Below, one piece after another: positions 24,371-31,938 of a stretch of 33,705 bases of DNA (position 1 is its first letter; each line of letters begins with the position of its first letter). The notes below the pieces were generated by a model. That model made no database searches and was not told the DNA's origin. It saw only the letters and a program-made list of their open reading frames with translations. The stretch spans positions 1 through 33,705 of the forward strand of contig JAEXPS010000016.1 in the NCBI GenBank assembly GCA_023438885.1, read 5' to 3'. The DNA comes from Actinomycetes bacterium. Lineage in GTDB: Bacteria; Actinomycetota; Actinomycetes; Actinomycetales; Cellulomonadaceae. The translations under genes were made by a program, and so were the position numbers.

Positions 24371-25438
24371 ATGGCGATCGACACGCAGGGGCGTGGAGCG
24401 CCCGCGTCCGCCGCGCCCCGCGAGGTCCTGGCGATGCAACGCGCCCTCAAGCTCGCCCGGCGGGGCCCGGAGCACGGGCCGAACCCCCGGGTCGGCGCCG
24501 TCCTTCTCGCGCCGGACGGCGCCACACTCGGCGAGGGATGGCACCGCGGTGCCGGAACCCCCCACGCCGAGGTCGCCGCCCTCGCCGATGCCGCCGCCCA
24601 GGGGCACGACGTGCGCGGCGCCACCGCCGTCGTCACCCTCGAGCCCTGCGACCACACCGGGCGCACGGGCCCGTGCAGCGTCGCGTTGATCGAGGCCGGC
24701 ATCGCCCGCGTCGTGGTCGCGCTCGAGGACCCCAACCCCGCCGCGGCAGGCGGCGGCGAACGCTTGCGGGCCACGGGCGTCGAGGTGCTCACCGGCGTGC
24801 TGGCCGACGAGGGGCGGACGCTGCTGCGCCCCTGGCTGCACGCCGTGCGACATGGCAGGCCGTTCGTCACCGTCAAGCTGGCGACGAGCCTCGACGGGCG
24901 CGTCGCGGCCGCCGACGGGACCAGCCGCTGGATCACCTCCGAGCTGGCCCGCCAGCACGCCCAGGACCTGCGAGCCCGCGTCGACGCGATCGCGGTCGGC
25001 ACCGGGACCGCACTGGCCGACGATCCGGCGCTCACCGCGCGTACGGCCGACGGGGAGCTCGTCGAGCACCAGCCGCTGCGGGTCGTCGTCGGATTCCGCG
25101 ACGTGCCCGAGGGTGCCCGCCTGCGGGGCCCCGGCGGACCGCTGCTCCAGATCCGCACCCACGAGCCCGCAGACGTCCTCGAGACGCTCGCCGGACGTGA
25201 GGTGCGCCATGTCCTCGTCGAGGGCGGACCCACGCTGGCCGCCGCGTTCCTGCGCGCCGGGCTCGTCGACGAGATCCATGCCTACGTCGCACCGGTGCTC
25301 CTCGGCGCGGGCCGGGCGGCTGTCGGCGACCTCGGAATCCAGTCCATCACCGGGGCCCTGCGCCTGCAGACGGTGCACGTCCAGCCGCTGGGCCCGGACG
25401 TGCTCGTCGTCGCGACACCCCTGACCAAGGAGGGTTGA
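24371..25438 (+). CDS. ribD: Riboflavin biosynthesis deaminase/reductase
   Basis: RibD deaminates the pyrimidine product of GTP cyclohydrolase II and then reduces its ribosyl group. The 355-residue protein has an N-terminal cytidine-deaminase-like domain with zinc ligands in PHAEVAAL and TLEPCDHTGRTGPC. The C-terminal NADPH-dependent reductase domain (about residue 155 on) has VKLATSLDGRVAAADG, SRWITSE, and VGTGTALADDPALTAR. ATG 24371 is preferred because GGGAGG (24360-24365) lies 5 bases upstream; an in-frame GTG at 24365 overlaps that site. It is first in the FMN-riboswitch-controlled operon and shares one base with ribE (TGATG). Confidence 0.95.
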   Translation: MAIDTQGRGAPASAAPREVLAMQRALKLARRGPEHGPNPRVGAVLLAPDGATLGEGWHRGAGTPHAEVAALADAAAQGHDVRGATAVVTLEPCDHTGRTGPCSVALIEAGIARVVVALEDPNPAAAGGGERLRATGVEVLTGVLADEGRTLLRPWLHAVRHGRPFVTVKLATSLDGRVAAADGTSRWITSELARQHAQDLRARVDAIAVGTGTALADDPALTARTADGELVEHQPLRVVVGFRDVPEGARLRGPGGPLLQIRTHEPADVLETLAGREVRHVLVEGGPTLAAAFLRAGLVDEIHAYVAPVLLGAGRAAVGDLGIQSITGALRLQTVHVQPLGPDVLVVATPLTKEG

Positions 25439-26049
25439 TGTTCACCGGCATCGTCGAGGAGATCGGCACTGTCGTCGCGCTGGACCTGCGCGGCGGCGAG
25501 GGGGACGCGCGGCTGACCGTACGCGGCTCGCTCGTGGTGCAGGACGCGCACCTGGGCGACTCGATCGCGGTGTCCGGCGTCTGCCTCACCGTGACGGACC
25601 TGCCGGGGGACGGCACGTTCAGCGCCGACGTGATGCCCGAGACGCTGCACCGCACGATCCTCGGAGCTCTGGCTCCCGGCAACGGGGTCAACCTGGAGCG
25701 ACCGCTGCCCGTGGGCGGCCGGTACGGCGGCCACGTGGTGCAGGGGCATGTCGACGGCGTCGGCGAGGTGCGGGCGCGAGTCGCGGGGCCGCGCTGGGAA
25801 GACCTGACGATCGGGCTGGACCCGGCGCTGGCCAGGTACGTCGCCGAGAAGGGCTCGATCGCCGTCTCCGGTGTCTCGCTGACGGTGACGCACGTGGGCG
25901 ACGACGAGTTCGGCGTCTCCCTGATCCCGACGACGCTGGCCGCCACCACCCTCGGTTCCGCGGTGCCCGGGAGCACCGTCAACCTGGAGGTGGACGTGCT
26001 GGCGAAGTACACCGAGCGGCTGCTGGCGGCGACGGGGGCGATCCGGTGA
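25438..26049 (+). CDS. ribE: Riboflavin synthase alpha chain
   Basis: Riboflavin synthase dismutates two 6,7-dimethyl-8-ribityllumazine molecules into riboflavin and the pyrimidine precursor. The 203-residue protein starts MFTGIVEEIG, the family's invariant N-terminus. It consists of two similar beta-barrel repeats, each with a G-S-I-AVSGV-LTV segment (LGDSIAVSGVCLTVT, and KGSIAVSGVSLTVT). GGHVVQGHVDGVG marks the link between them. The ATG at 25438 lies 4 bases after AAGGAGGG and shares a base with the ribD stop. Some authors call this gene ribC. It overlaps ribBA by GTGA. Confidence 0.95.
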   Translation: MFTGIVEEIGTVVALDLRGGEGDARLTVRGSLVVQDAHLGDSIAVSGVCLTVTDLPGDGTFSADVMPETLHRTILGALAPGNGVNLERPLPVGGRYGGHVVQGHVDGVGEVRARVAGPRWEDLTIGLDPALARYVAEKGSIAVSGVSLTVTHVGDDEFGVSLIPTTLAATTLGSAVPGSTVNLEVDVLAKYTERLLAATGAIR

Positions 26050-27293
26050 CCGACGTGGTGCTCGGCACGCTGGAGCAGGCGTTCGCGGAGCTGCGCGACG
26101 GGCGCCCGGTGCTCGTCGTCGACTCCCCGGACCGCGAGAACGAAGCCGATGTGGTCCTGGCCGCGCAGCACGCCAGCTCGCAGTGGGTGGCGTGGACCAT
26201 CCGCCACTCGTCGGGCTACCTGTGCGCGCCGATGCCGGCCGCTCGGGCCGACGCGCTGGACCTGCCGCTGATGGTGCCGCGCAGCCAGGACCCGCGCCGC
26301 ACGGCCTACACGGTGACCGTCGACGCCGCATCGGGCGTCGGCACCGGCATCAGCGCCGTCGACCGCACCCGCACGCTGCGGGTCCTGGCGGACCCGGCCT
26401 CCGGCCGGGGCGACCTCATCCGGCCCGGGCACGTGCTGCCGCTGCGGGCTGCCCCCGGTGGCGTGCTGCACCGCGGGGGCCACACCGAGGCCGCCGTCGA
26501 CCTGTGCCGGCTCGCCGGCCTCGAGCCGGTCGGCGCGATCGCGGAACTGGTCAACGACGACGGCACCATGGCGCGGCTGCCGGAAGCCGCTGCGCTGGCC
26601 CGGGAGGAGGGGCTCGTCGTCCTGACGATCGAGCAGATCGTCGAGTGGCGCATCGAGCACGGCGACCTTCCCGAACGGGTGACCGAGCGGCTGGCGCCGC
26701 GGGTGGCGCCCACGGACGTCGCGCAGCTGCCGACCCGGTTCGGGGAGTTCACCATCCACGGCTACCGCGACCTGCGCACCGGCGACGAGCACGTCGCCCT
26801 GGTGCCGGCCGCCGGGATCGGCGAGCACCCGGTGGTCAGGGTCCACTCGGAGTGCCTCACGGGGGACGCGTTCGGGTCGGAGCGCTGCGACTGCGGCCCC
26901 CAGCTGCAGGCCGCCCTGCGGCTGGCGTCCGAGCACGGCGGTGCGGTGGTGTACCTGCGTGGCCACGAGGGCCGGGGGATCGGCCTGCTGGCCAAGGTGG
27001 CCGCGTACGCACTGCAGGACTCGGGCCGGGACACCGTGGAGGCGAACCTGGACCTCGGGTGGCCGGCCGACCGGCGTGAGTACGGCGCCGCCGCGGCGAT
27101 CCTCGCCGACCTCGGCGCCACACACGTCACCCTGCTGACCAACAACCCCGCGAAGGTGGCGGGGTTGCGTGCGCACGGCATCGAGGTGAGCGAGGTGCGC
27201 GGCCTGGAGGTCGGGCGCACGCCGCACAACGCCACCTACCTGGCGACCAAGGCCCGGCTGATGGGCCACCTGCTGCGAACCGTGGAGGACTGA
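26046..27293 (+). CDS. ribBA: 3,4-dihydroxy-2-butanone-4-phosphate synthase / GTP cyclohydrolase II
   Basis: This fusion enzyme supplies both riboflavin precursors: the N-terminal part makes dihydroxybutanone phosphate from ribulose 5-phosphate, and the C-terminal part opens GTP. Of 415 residues, about 1-205 form the RibB domain, with DRENEADVV, GTGISAVDRTRT, GHTEAAVDL and NDDGTMARLPE. Residues about 210-415 form RibA, with zinc cysteines in VHSECLTGDAFGSERCDCG, the catalytic YLRGHEGRGIGLL, and LLTNNPAKVAGL. All key residues appear intact in both domains. It overlaps ribE by GTGA and is followed 2 bases later by ribH. Confidence 0.96.
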   Translation: MTDVVLGTLEQAFAELRDGRPVLVVDSPDRENEADVVLAAQHASSQWVAWTIRHSSGYLCAPMPAARADALDLPLMVPRSQDPRRTAYTVTVDAASGVGTGISAVDRTRTLRVLADPASGRGDLIRPGHVLPLRAAPGGVLHRGGHTEAAVDLCRLAGLEPVGAIAELVNDDGTMARLPEAAALAREEGLVVLTIEQIVEWRIEHGDLPERVTERLAPRVAPTDVAQLPTRFGEFTIHGYRDLRTGDEHVALVPAAGIGEHPVVRVHSECLTGDAFGSERCDCGPQLQAALRLASEHGGAVVYLRGHEGRGIGLLAKVAAYALQDSGRDTVEANLDLGWPADRREYGAAAAILADLGATHVTLLTNNPAKVAGLRAHGIEVSEVRGLEVGRTPHNATYLATKARLMGHLLRTVED

Positions 27294-27295
27294 GC

Positions 27296-27775
27296 ATGGC
27301 CGGATCGGGGGCCCCGAGCCTCGCCCTGGACGGCACCGGGCTGCGCGTCGTCGTCGTCGCGGCGTCCTGGCACCAGGTGGTGATGGACGGCCTGGTCGCC
27401 GGTGCCCGGCGCGGCCTGGCCGAGGCGGGCGTCGCCGACGTCCGCGTGGTGCGCGTACCCGGCTCCTTCGAGCTGCCGGTCGCCGCGCTGGCCGCCGCCC
27501 GCGGCGGGGCGGACGCCGTCGTGGCGCTCGGCGTCGTCATCCGCGGCGGCACCCCCCACTTCGAGTACGTGTGCCGGGCTGCCACCGACGGCCTGACGCG
27601 GGTGGCTCTGGACTCCGGCGTCCCGGTCGGTTTCGGTGTGCTGACCTGCGACGACGACCAGCAGGCGTTGGACCGCGCCGGCCTGCCGGGCTCGCACGAG
27701 GACAAGGGTCACGAGGCCGCGCAGGCGGCCGTCGCCACCGCGCTGGCCGTGCGGGCCCTAGGCTCCGCGTCGTGA
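27296..27775 (+). CDS. ribH: 6,7-dimethyl-8-ribityllumazine synthase
   Basis: Lumazine synthase condenses the RibA/RibD-derived pyrimidine with dihydroxybutanone phosphate, the step before riboflavin synthase, usually as a pentamer or icosahedral shell. The 159-residue protein has RVVRVPGSFELPVAALAA (substrate-binding loop), VVALGVVIRGGTPHFEYVC with the conserved His, and FGVLTCDDDQQALDRAG near the C-terminus. The C-terminal GHEAAQAAVATALAVRAL helix is typical. Its end overlaps the hisE start by 4 bases (GTGA) and carries the likely hisE -10 box. Confidence 0.95.
   Translation: MAGSGAPSLALDGTGLRVVVVAASWHQVVMDGLVAGARRGLAEAGVADVRVVRVPGSFELPVAALAAARGGADAVVALGVVIRGGTPHFEYVCRAATDGLTRVALDSGVPVGFGVLTCDDDQQALDRAGLPGSHEDKGHEAAQAAVATALAVRALGSAS
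27759..27764 (+). promoter_or_regulatory. Putative -10 box (TAGGCT) for leaderless hisE
   Basis: TAGGCT lies in the last codons of ribH and ends exactly 7 bases before the hisE GTG at 27772. A promoter here would let histidine genes escape the FMN riboswitch that controls the rib genes upstream. Confidence 0.5.
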
Positions 27776-28035
27776 AGACGTTCGAGTCGCTGTTCGCCGA
27801 GCTGGAGCTCAAGGCCGTGGAGCGGCCTGCCGGCTCCCTGACCGTCGCCGAGCTGGACGCGGGGGTGCACGCCATCGGCAAGAAGGTGGTCGAGGAGGCC
27901 GCCGAGGCATGGCTGGCGGCGGAGCACGAGGGCGCCGACCGCACCGCCGAGGAGATCTCCCAGCTGCTCTACCACGTGCAGGTGCTGATGATCGCGAAGG
28001 GCCTGCGGCTCGACGACGTCTACCGGTACCTGTGA
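27772..28035 (+). CDS. hisE: Phosphoribosyl-ATP pyrophosphatase
   Basis: HisE hydrolyses phosphoribosyl-ATP to phosphoribosyl-AMP, the second step of histidine synthesis. The 87-residue all-helical protein begins KTFESLFAELELKAVERP and contains KKVVEEAAEAWLAAEHE, with the metal-binding EE pair, then EEISQLLYHVQVLMIAKGL, all classic HisE features. It is a stand-alone protein, not the HisIE fusion. The GTG at 27772 overlaps the ribH stop and is preceded by a -10 box at 7 bases. hisG follows after 7 bases. Confidence 0.94.
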   Translation: MKTFESLFAELELKAVERPAGSLTVAELDAGVHAIGKKVVEEAAEAWLAAEHEGADRTAEEISQLLYHVQVLMIAKGLRLDDVYRYL

Positions 28036-28042
28036 GGCCCGC

Positions 28043-28891
28043 ATGCTGAGGATCGCCGTCCCCAACAAGGGCTCGCTGTCCGAGCCCGCCGTCGAGATGC
28101 TCCGCGAGGCCGGGTACCGCCAGCGACGCGACCCGCGCGAACTGGTGCTGCCGGACCCCGAGAACGACGCCGAGCTCTTCTTCCTGCGCCCGCGCGACGT
28201 CGCGGTCTACGTGGGGCAGGGCACCGTCGACGTCGGGATCACGGGCCGCGACCTCCTCATCGACTCCGGTTCGCAGGCCGTCGAGCACCTTCCGCTCGGG
28301 TTCGCCCGCTCGACGTTCCGGTTCGCCTCCACGAGCGGCCGGCTCCACGAGGTCGCCGAGATCGCGGGGCTGCGTGTCGCCTCGTCGTACCCGGTGCTCG
28401 TCGCGGGCTACCTGCGCGAGCAGGGCGTCGAGCCGAGCGCGATCGTGCGCCTGGACGGTGCGGTGGAGTCCGCGATCCAGCTCGGGGTGGCGGACGTGAT
28501 CGCCGACGTCGTCGAGACCGGCACCACCTTGCGTGCCGCAGGCCTGGAGGTGTTCGGAGAGCCGATCCTGCGCTCCGAGGCGGTGCTGATCCGCAGCGGT
28601 CGCGCCGACGAGCCCGCCGGGCTGGCCGTGCTGACCCGCCGCCTCCAGGGCGTCATGACGGCCCGTGAGTACGTGCTGATGGACTACGACGTGCCGATCG
28701 CCGCCGTGGAGCGGGCGGTCCGCATCACCCCGGGCATGGAGTCGCCGACGGTGTCGCCGCTCCACGACCGGCAGTGGTGCGCCGTCCGGGCGATGGTGCC
28801 GCGGGCGCAGACCAACCGGGTCATGGACGAGCTGTACGAGGTCGGGGCCCGCGCGATCATCGTCACGGCGATCCACGCCAGCCGGCTGTGA
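28043..28891 (+). CDS. hisG: ATP phosphoribosyltransferase (long form)
   Basis: HisG joins ATP and PRPP, the first and feedback-controlled step of histidine synthesis. The 282-residue length is that of the long form with a C-terminal ACT-like regulatory domain (about residues 210-282), so it should be inhibited by histidine and not need HisZ. Motifs: LRIAVPNKGSLSEPA at the N-terminus, VDVGITGRDLL, and the PRPP loop VIADVVETGTTLRAAGL near 150-170. The C-terminal PTVSPLHDRQWCAVRAMVP belongs to the regulatory domain. The other his genes are elsewhere. It overlaps the next gene by GTGA. Confidence 0.95.
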   Translation: MLRIAVPNKGSLSEPAVEMLREAGYRQRRDPRELVLPDPENDAELFFLRPRDVAVYVGQGTVDVGITGRDLLIDSGSQAVEHLPLGFARSTFRFASTSGRLHEVAEIAGLRVASSYPVLVAGYLREQGVEPSAIVRLDGAVESAIQLGVADVIADVVETGTTLRAAGLEVFGEPILRSEAVLIRSGRADEPAGLAVLTRRLQGVMTAREYVLMDYDVPIAAVERAVRITPGMESPTVSPLHDRQWCAVRAMVPRAQTNRVMDELYEVGARAIIVTAIHASRL

Positions 28892-29328
28892 CCTCTCCGG
28901 ACCCGTACCAGCCCTTCCGGCCGCGGCTGGCGCGGGCGGTGACCCTGGGGATCGCGCTGGCCGTGCTGGCCCTGACCGCCCTGCTCCTGGTGACGATGCG
29001 CGGCCTCGGAACGCTGGACCGCATCGGGTTCGGGCTCGTCGCCGCGGCCATCGCGTGGTTCTGCTGGCGTGAGGCATCGGTGGTGGCGCGGCCGGACGCC
29101 GACGGCATCACGGTCCGCAACCTCCTGCTGTCCCGCCGGCTGGCCTGGGCGCAGATCGTCGACGTGCGCTTCGGGGAGGGCCGCCCGTGGGTGCAGCTCG
29201 ACCTCGACGACGGCGACACCCTGGCCGTCATGGCCGTCCAGCGCGCCGACGGCGCCCGGGCGCAGGTCGAGGCGAGGCGGCTGGCGACCCTCGTCGCGCG
29301 GCACACCGCCACCGGCCGCGACGACTAG
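28888..29328 (+). CDS. Small membrane protein with PH-like domain
   Basis: This 146-residue protein of unknown function has two hydrophobic helices (about residues 18-36 and 44-60), then a soluble part reading ADGITVRNLLLSRRLAWAQI and VDVRFGEGRPWVQLDLDDG. That is the pattern of the small bacterial PH-like domain found in many actinobacterial membrane proteins: a strand, R-L-W-I, F-G---W--L. Cytoplasmic face, probably facing the membrane. The GTG overlaps the hisG stop (GTGA), so it belongs to the same transcript, but a role in histidine synthesis is not implied. It is the second PH-like membrane protein in the window. Confidence 0.8.
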   Translation: MTSPDPYQPFRPRLARAVTLGIALAVLALTALLLVTMRGLGTLDRIGFGLVAAAIAWFCWREASVVARPDADGITVRNLLLSRRLAWAQIVDVRFGEGRPWVQLDLDDGDTLAVMAVQRADGARAQVEARRLATLVARHTATGRDD

Positions 29329-29340
29329 GGCCTTCGGCCC
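29328..29340 (+). terminator. Short GGGCC-TTC-GGCCC hairpin at end of the PH-like gene
   Basis: A perfect 5-bp stem with a 3-base loop begins on the last base of the stop codon and precedes the pafB -10 box. With no T-tract it is a weak candidate terminator; it marks a likely transcript boundary before pafB. Confidence 0.3.
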
Positions 29341-29342
29341 GC

Positions 29343-29348
29343 TACGGT
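29343..29348 (+). promoter_or_regulatory. Putative -10 box (TACGGT) for leaderless pafB
   Basis: TACGGT ends exactly 7 bases before ATG 29356, and there is no Shine-Dalgarno sequence. This supports 29356 over the in-frame GTG 29347, which lies inside the -10 box. Confidence 0.45.
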
Positions 29349-29355
29349 GGGCCCG

Positions 29356-30363
29356 ATGGCTCCCGCGATCGATCCCGCCGAGCGCCTGCTCAACCTCGTC
29401 ATCGCCCTGGTGAACACCGCTGGGCGCATGACGAAGGCGCAGGTGCGTTCGTCCGTCGCCGGGTACCAGGACGCCGCGTCCGACGAGGCGTTCGAGCGGA
29501 TGTTCGAGCGGGACAAGGACACGCTGCGCGACCTGGGCGTCCCGGTGCTGACCGTGACGGACTCCCGTCACGGTGACGACGTGGGCTACCGGATCGACCT
29601 GGACACGTACGCGCTCCCGTCGGTGGACCTGACCCCCGCGGAGCTCGGCGTCCTCTCGCTGGCGGCGCAGGTGTGGCAGGACGCCTCCGTGCGCGCCGAC
29701 ACCTCGCGCGCGCTCACCAAGCTGCGCGCCGTGGGGGAGGGACCCCAGGCGGCGGACCTGCTGGCCCGCATCGCCCCGCACGTCGGTGGCACCGCCGCCT
29801 TCGGACCGCTGGTGGAGGCGGTCCACGAGCGCCGCGCCGTACGCTTCACCTACCGTGCGGCGACGACCGGTGAGGTCCGCGAGCGCACCGTGGAGCCCTG
29901 GCGGCTCCTGGCGCGGCGAGGTGGCTGGGTACTGATCGGTCGCGACCGGGACCGCGGGGCCCCCCGCTCGTTCCGACTGGGGCGCATCCAGGGCGGCGTC
30001 CAGCCGATCGGCGGGGTGGCAGCCTTCGCGGAGCCCACTGCGGAGGAGCTCGCGGAGGCGATGGCCGCCTGGGCGCAGGGCCCCGAGCGGGTTGCCGCGC
30101 TGGCCGTGCTTCCGCAGCGGGCGACCGCGCTGCGCACCCGGGCCGTGCCGGACGAGTCCTTCCACGCCGAGCACGTCCCCGGCGCACTCGACGTGCTTGC
30201 CGGCCGGGACCTGGTGCAGGTGCGGTACCGCAGCACCTGGGAGCTCGCCGAGGAGATCGTCGGCTACGGCGAGTCCGTGCTGGTCCTCGCCCCGGCCCCG
30301 CTGCGCGACGCGACCCTCCAGCTGCTGCGGGCCGCCTCCCGGCTCGATGTCGGGGTGGCCTGA
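29356..30363 (+). CDS. pafB: WYL-domain transcriptional activator PafB
   Basis: PafB, with PafC, activates the LexA/RecA-independent DNA-damage response of Actinobacteria, probably sensing a DNA-damage-linked nucleic acid signal via its WYL domain. The 335-residue protein has an N-terminal winged helix-turn-helix (about 1-75, RLLNLVIALVNTAGRMTKAQ, FERDKDTLRDLGVPV). A WYL domain follows from about residue 155 (VRFTYRAATTG, RTVEPWRLLARRGGWVLIG, RSFRLGRI), and there is a C-terminal extension domain. ATG 29356 is preferred because of the -10 box 7 bases before. It overlaps pafC by one base (TGATG). pafA and proteasome genes, often adjacent, are absent here. Confidence 0.92.
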   Translation: MAPAIDPAERLLNLVIALVNTAGRMTKAQVRSSVAGYQDAASDEAFERMFERDKDTLRDLGVPVLTVTDSRHGDDVGYRIDLDTYALPSVDLTPAELGVLSLAAQVWQDASVRADTSRALTKLRAVGEGPQAADLLARIAPHVGGTAAFGPLVEAVHERRAVRFTYRAATTGEVRERTVEPWRLLARRGGWVLIGRDRDRGAPRSFRLGRIQGGVQPIGGVAAFAEPTAEELAEAMAAWAQGPERVAALAVLPQRATALRTRAVPDESFHAEHVPGALDVLAGRDLVQVRYRSTWELAEEIVGYGESVLVLAPAPLRDATLQLLRAASRLDVGVA

Positions 30364-31346
30364 TGGCTGAGCGCGCGAGCGACCGTCTGCTGCGGATGCT
30401 GGGCATCGTGGCGTACCTCGAGCGGCACGACGACGTGCCCGTCGACTCCCTCGCCGCGCAGTTCGGCGTCAGCCCGGCCCAGGTGCTCAGCGACGTGGAC
30501 ACGCTGTGGATGACGGGCACGCCGGGTTACCTCCCCGACGACCTCATCGACTTCGACGCCACGGCCTACGAGCAGGGCGTGGTCAGGCTGACGGAGGCCC
30601 GCGGCCTGTCCCGGCCGCTGCGCCTCGGCGGGCGCGAGGCGGTGGCCCTGGTCGCCGCCCTGCGGGCCATGGAGGCGTCCCTGGGCCTTGCGCTCGACGA
30701 CGAACGCGCGCGGGTGCTGCGCTCGGCGCTGGCCAAGGTGACCGCCGCGGCGGGGGACGCCGCGGCGGCGGTCGACGTGCAGCTGACGGCCGCCGCGAAC
30801 CCGCAGGTGGCCGCCGCGATCGGGGACGCCGTCGCCCGAGGACGCCGGCTGCGGATCCGGTACGTGGACGCCCGGGACCTGACGAGCGAGCGGGAGGTGG
30901 ATCCCGTGCGGCTCGTGACGCAGGACGACCGGACCTACCTCCTTGCCTGGTGCCGGGACTCGGGCGCCGAGCGGCTGTTCCGCGTCGACCGGGTGGTGGC
31001 GGCGGAGGTGCTCGCCGAGGCCGCCGAGGACCACCCGGTCCCCGAGCGCGCGGCGGTGTTCACCCCTGCGGCCGACGAAGGCGAGCTGGTGACCCTGCAC
31101 CTGGCAAGCCAGGGCCGCTGGATCGCCGAGTCCGCCCCGGCGGAGGCCGTCCGAGACCTCCCCGACGGCTCCTTCGAGGTCGACCTGCGGGTGGTCCAGC
31201 CCGCCTGGCTGCGCCACGTGCTGCTGCAGGCCGCCGAGGTGGTGCGCGGCGTCGAGCCCGCGCACGTCGCCCAGGACGCCGCCCGGTTCGCACGCCGGGC
31301 CCTGGCGGCGTACGAGCCGCTGCGACCGAGCCCCGAGGGTGGCTGA
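30363..31346 (+). CDS. pafC: WYL-domain transcriptional activator PafC
   Basis: PafC forms the heteromeric activator with PafB. The 327-residue protein has an N-terminal helix-turn-helix (VDSLAAQFGVSPAQVLSDVD, about residues 27-46) and a PafC-type DDLIDFDATAYEQGVV segment. The WYL domain spans about 160-215, with LRIRYVDARDLTSE, VDPVRLVTQDDRTYLLAW and RLFRVDRV, and the C-terminal extension lies beyond about 235. The start codon is in the TGATG overlap with pafB, so the two subunits are made in step. Which subunit is pafB and which pafC follows the conserved gene order and domain look. Confidence 0.92.
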   Translation: MAERASDRLLRMLGIVAYLERHDDVPVDSLAAQFGVSPAQVLSDVDTLWMTGTPGYLPDDLIDFDATAYEQGVVRLTEARGLSRPLRLGGREAVALVAALRAMEASLGLALDDERARVLRSALAKVTAAAGDAAAAVDVQLTAAANPQVAAAIGDAVARGRRLRIRYVDARDLTSEREVDPVRLVTQDDRTYLLAWCRDSGAERLFRVDRVVAAEVLAEAAEDHPVPERAAVFTPAADEGELVTLHLASQGRWIAESAPAEAVRDLPDGSFEVDLRVVQPAWLRHVLLQAAEVVRGVEPAHVAQDAARFARRALAAYEPLRPSPEGG

Positions 31347-31351
31347 GGGCC

Positions 31352-31678
31352 GTGTGGTGGGCCTTGTGGACGGTCCTGGTGGTCGGCACGCTCGTCGGCG
31401 CCTTCTACCTGGGACGCTCGCTCTGGCGTCGAGGCGTCGCCTTCGGGCGGGAGGCGGCCCGCGCCGCCGAGGTCGCCGGCCGACTCGCCGACCGGGCGCA
31501 GGAGCTGGCCGGCCAGGCCCGTGAGCGCAACCCCGTGCCGCCCCCGGCACTGGGCCGCGACCTCGCCGACGTGCGGGCCGACCTCGCTGCGGTGCAGGCC
31601 GACCGCGACCGCCGCAAGGACGAGCGCGCCGCACGCCACCGCCGCACGTGGGAGCGCTGGCTGCAGGTCTGGCGGTGA
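31352..31678 (+). CDS. Single-pass membrane protein of unknown function
   Basis: This 108-residue protein has one N-terminal transmembrane helix (about residues 2-20, WALWTVLVVGTLVGAFYLG), followed by a basic then long Ala/Arg/Glu-rich helical region likely to form a coiled coil (ARAAEVAGRLADRAQELAGQ, LADVRADLAAVQADRDRR). GTG 31352 lies 5 bases after the pafC stop, in the same frame as a longer shadow reading. A similar short membrane protein between pafC and tatA is something I would expect in related genomes but cannot confirm. No function is suggested by motifs; an envelope or Tat-related role would be guesswork. Confidence 0.65.
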   Translation: MWWALWTVLVVGTLVGAFYLGRSLWRRGVAFGREAARAAEVAGRLADRAQELAGQARERNPVPPPALGRDLADVRADLAAVQADRDRRKDERAARHRRTWERWLQVWR

Positions 31679-31701
31679 GCGTTGGCCCTCCTGCGTGGCC
31701 C

Positions 31702-31707
31702 TAGACT
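31702..31707 (+). promoter_or_regulatory. Putative -10 box (TAGACT) upstream of tatA
   Basis: TAGACT lies 30 bases before the tatA ATG; a start near 31714 gives a short leader with GGAGAAA (31728-31734) as ribosome binding site. No well-spaced -35 box is seen. Confidence 0.4.
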
Positions 31708-31737
31708 CGTAGGACCAAGAGACGCCCGGAGAAACTC

Positions 31738-31935
31738 ATGAGAATCCAAGCGTGGCACGTCGTCGTGCTCGTGATCGTCGTCGTGCTGCTGTTCGGCGCC
31801 AACCGCCTTCCGGACCTGGCCCGGTCCGTCGGTCAGTCGCTGAAGATCTTCAAGTCCGAGGTCAAGGACCTCACGGAGGACTCGAAGCCCAGCTCCCAGG
31901 ACGACTCGACCGGCGACGGCTCGCCCAAGGCCTGA
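31738..31935 (+). CDS. tatA: Sec-independent translocase subunit TatA
   Basis: TatA oligomers form the pore-like element of the twin-arginine export system for folded proteins. The 65-residue product has a single short hydrophobic helix (about 6-20, WHVVVLVIVVVLLFG) followed by FGANRLPDLARSVGQSLKIF, the hinge FG, LP and amphipathic helix that define TatA/E, then an acidic hydrophilic tail. The ATG follows GGAGAAA (31728-31734). tatC follows after 3 bases. No tatB is adjacent, as usual in this layout of Actinobacteria. Confidence 0.95.
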   Translation: MRIQAWHVVVLVIVVVLLFGANRLPDLARSVGQSLKIFKSEVKDLTEDSKPSSQDDSTGDGSPKA

Positions 31936-31938
31936 GCC

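Noticed and set aside
24129..24689. A + strand open frame overlapping the FMN riboswitch and the start of ribD
   Set aside because: The first half is the RFN aptamer and the second is an out-of-frame reading of ribD; no start signal and no homology.
21995..25378. An 1127-codon minus-strand open frame across rsmB, rpe, the riboswitch and ribD
   Set aside because: It reads through a conserved riboswitch and several real genes on the other strand; composition is that of a GC shadow with no recognisable domain.
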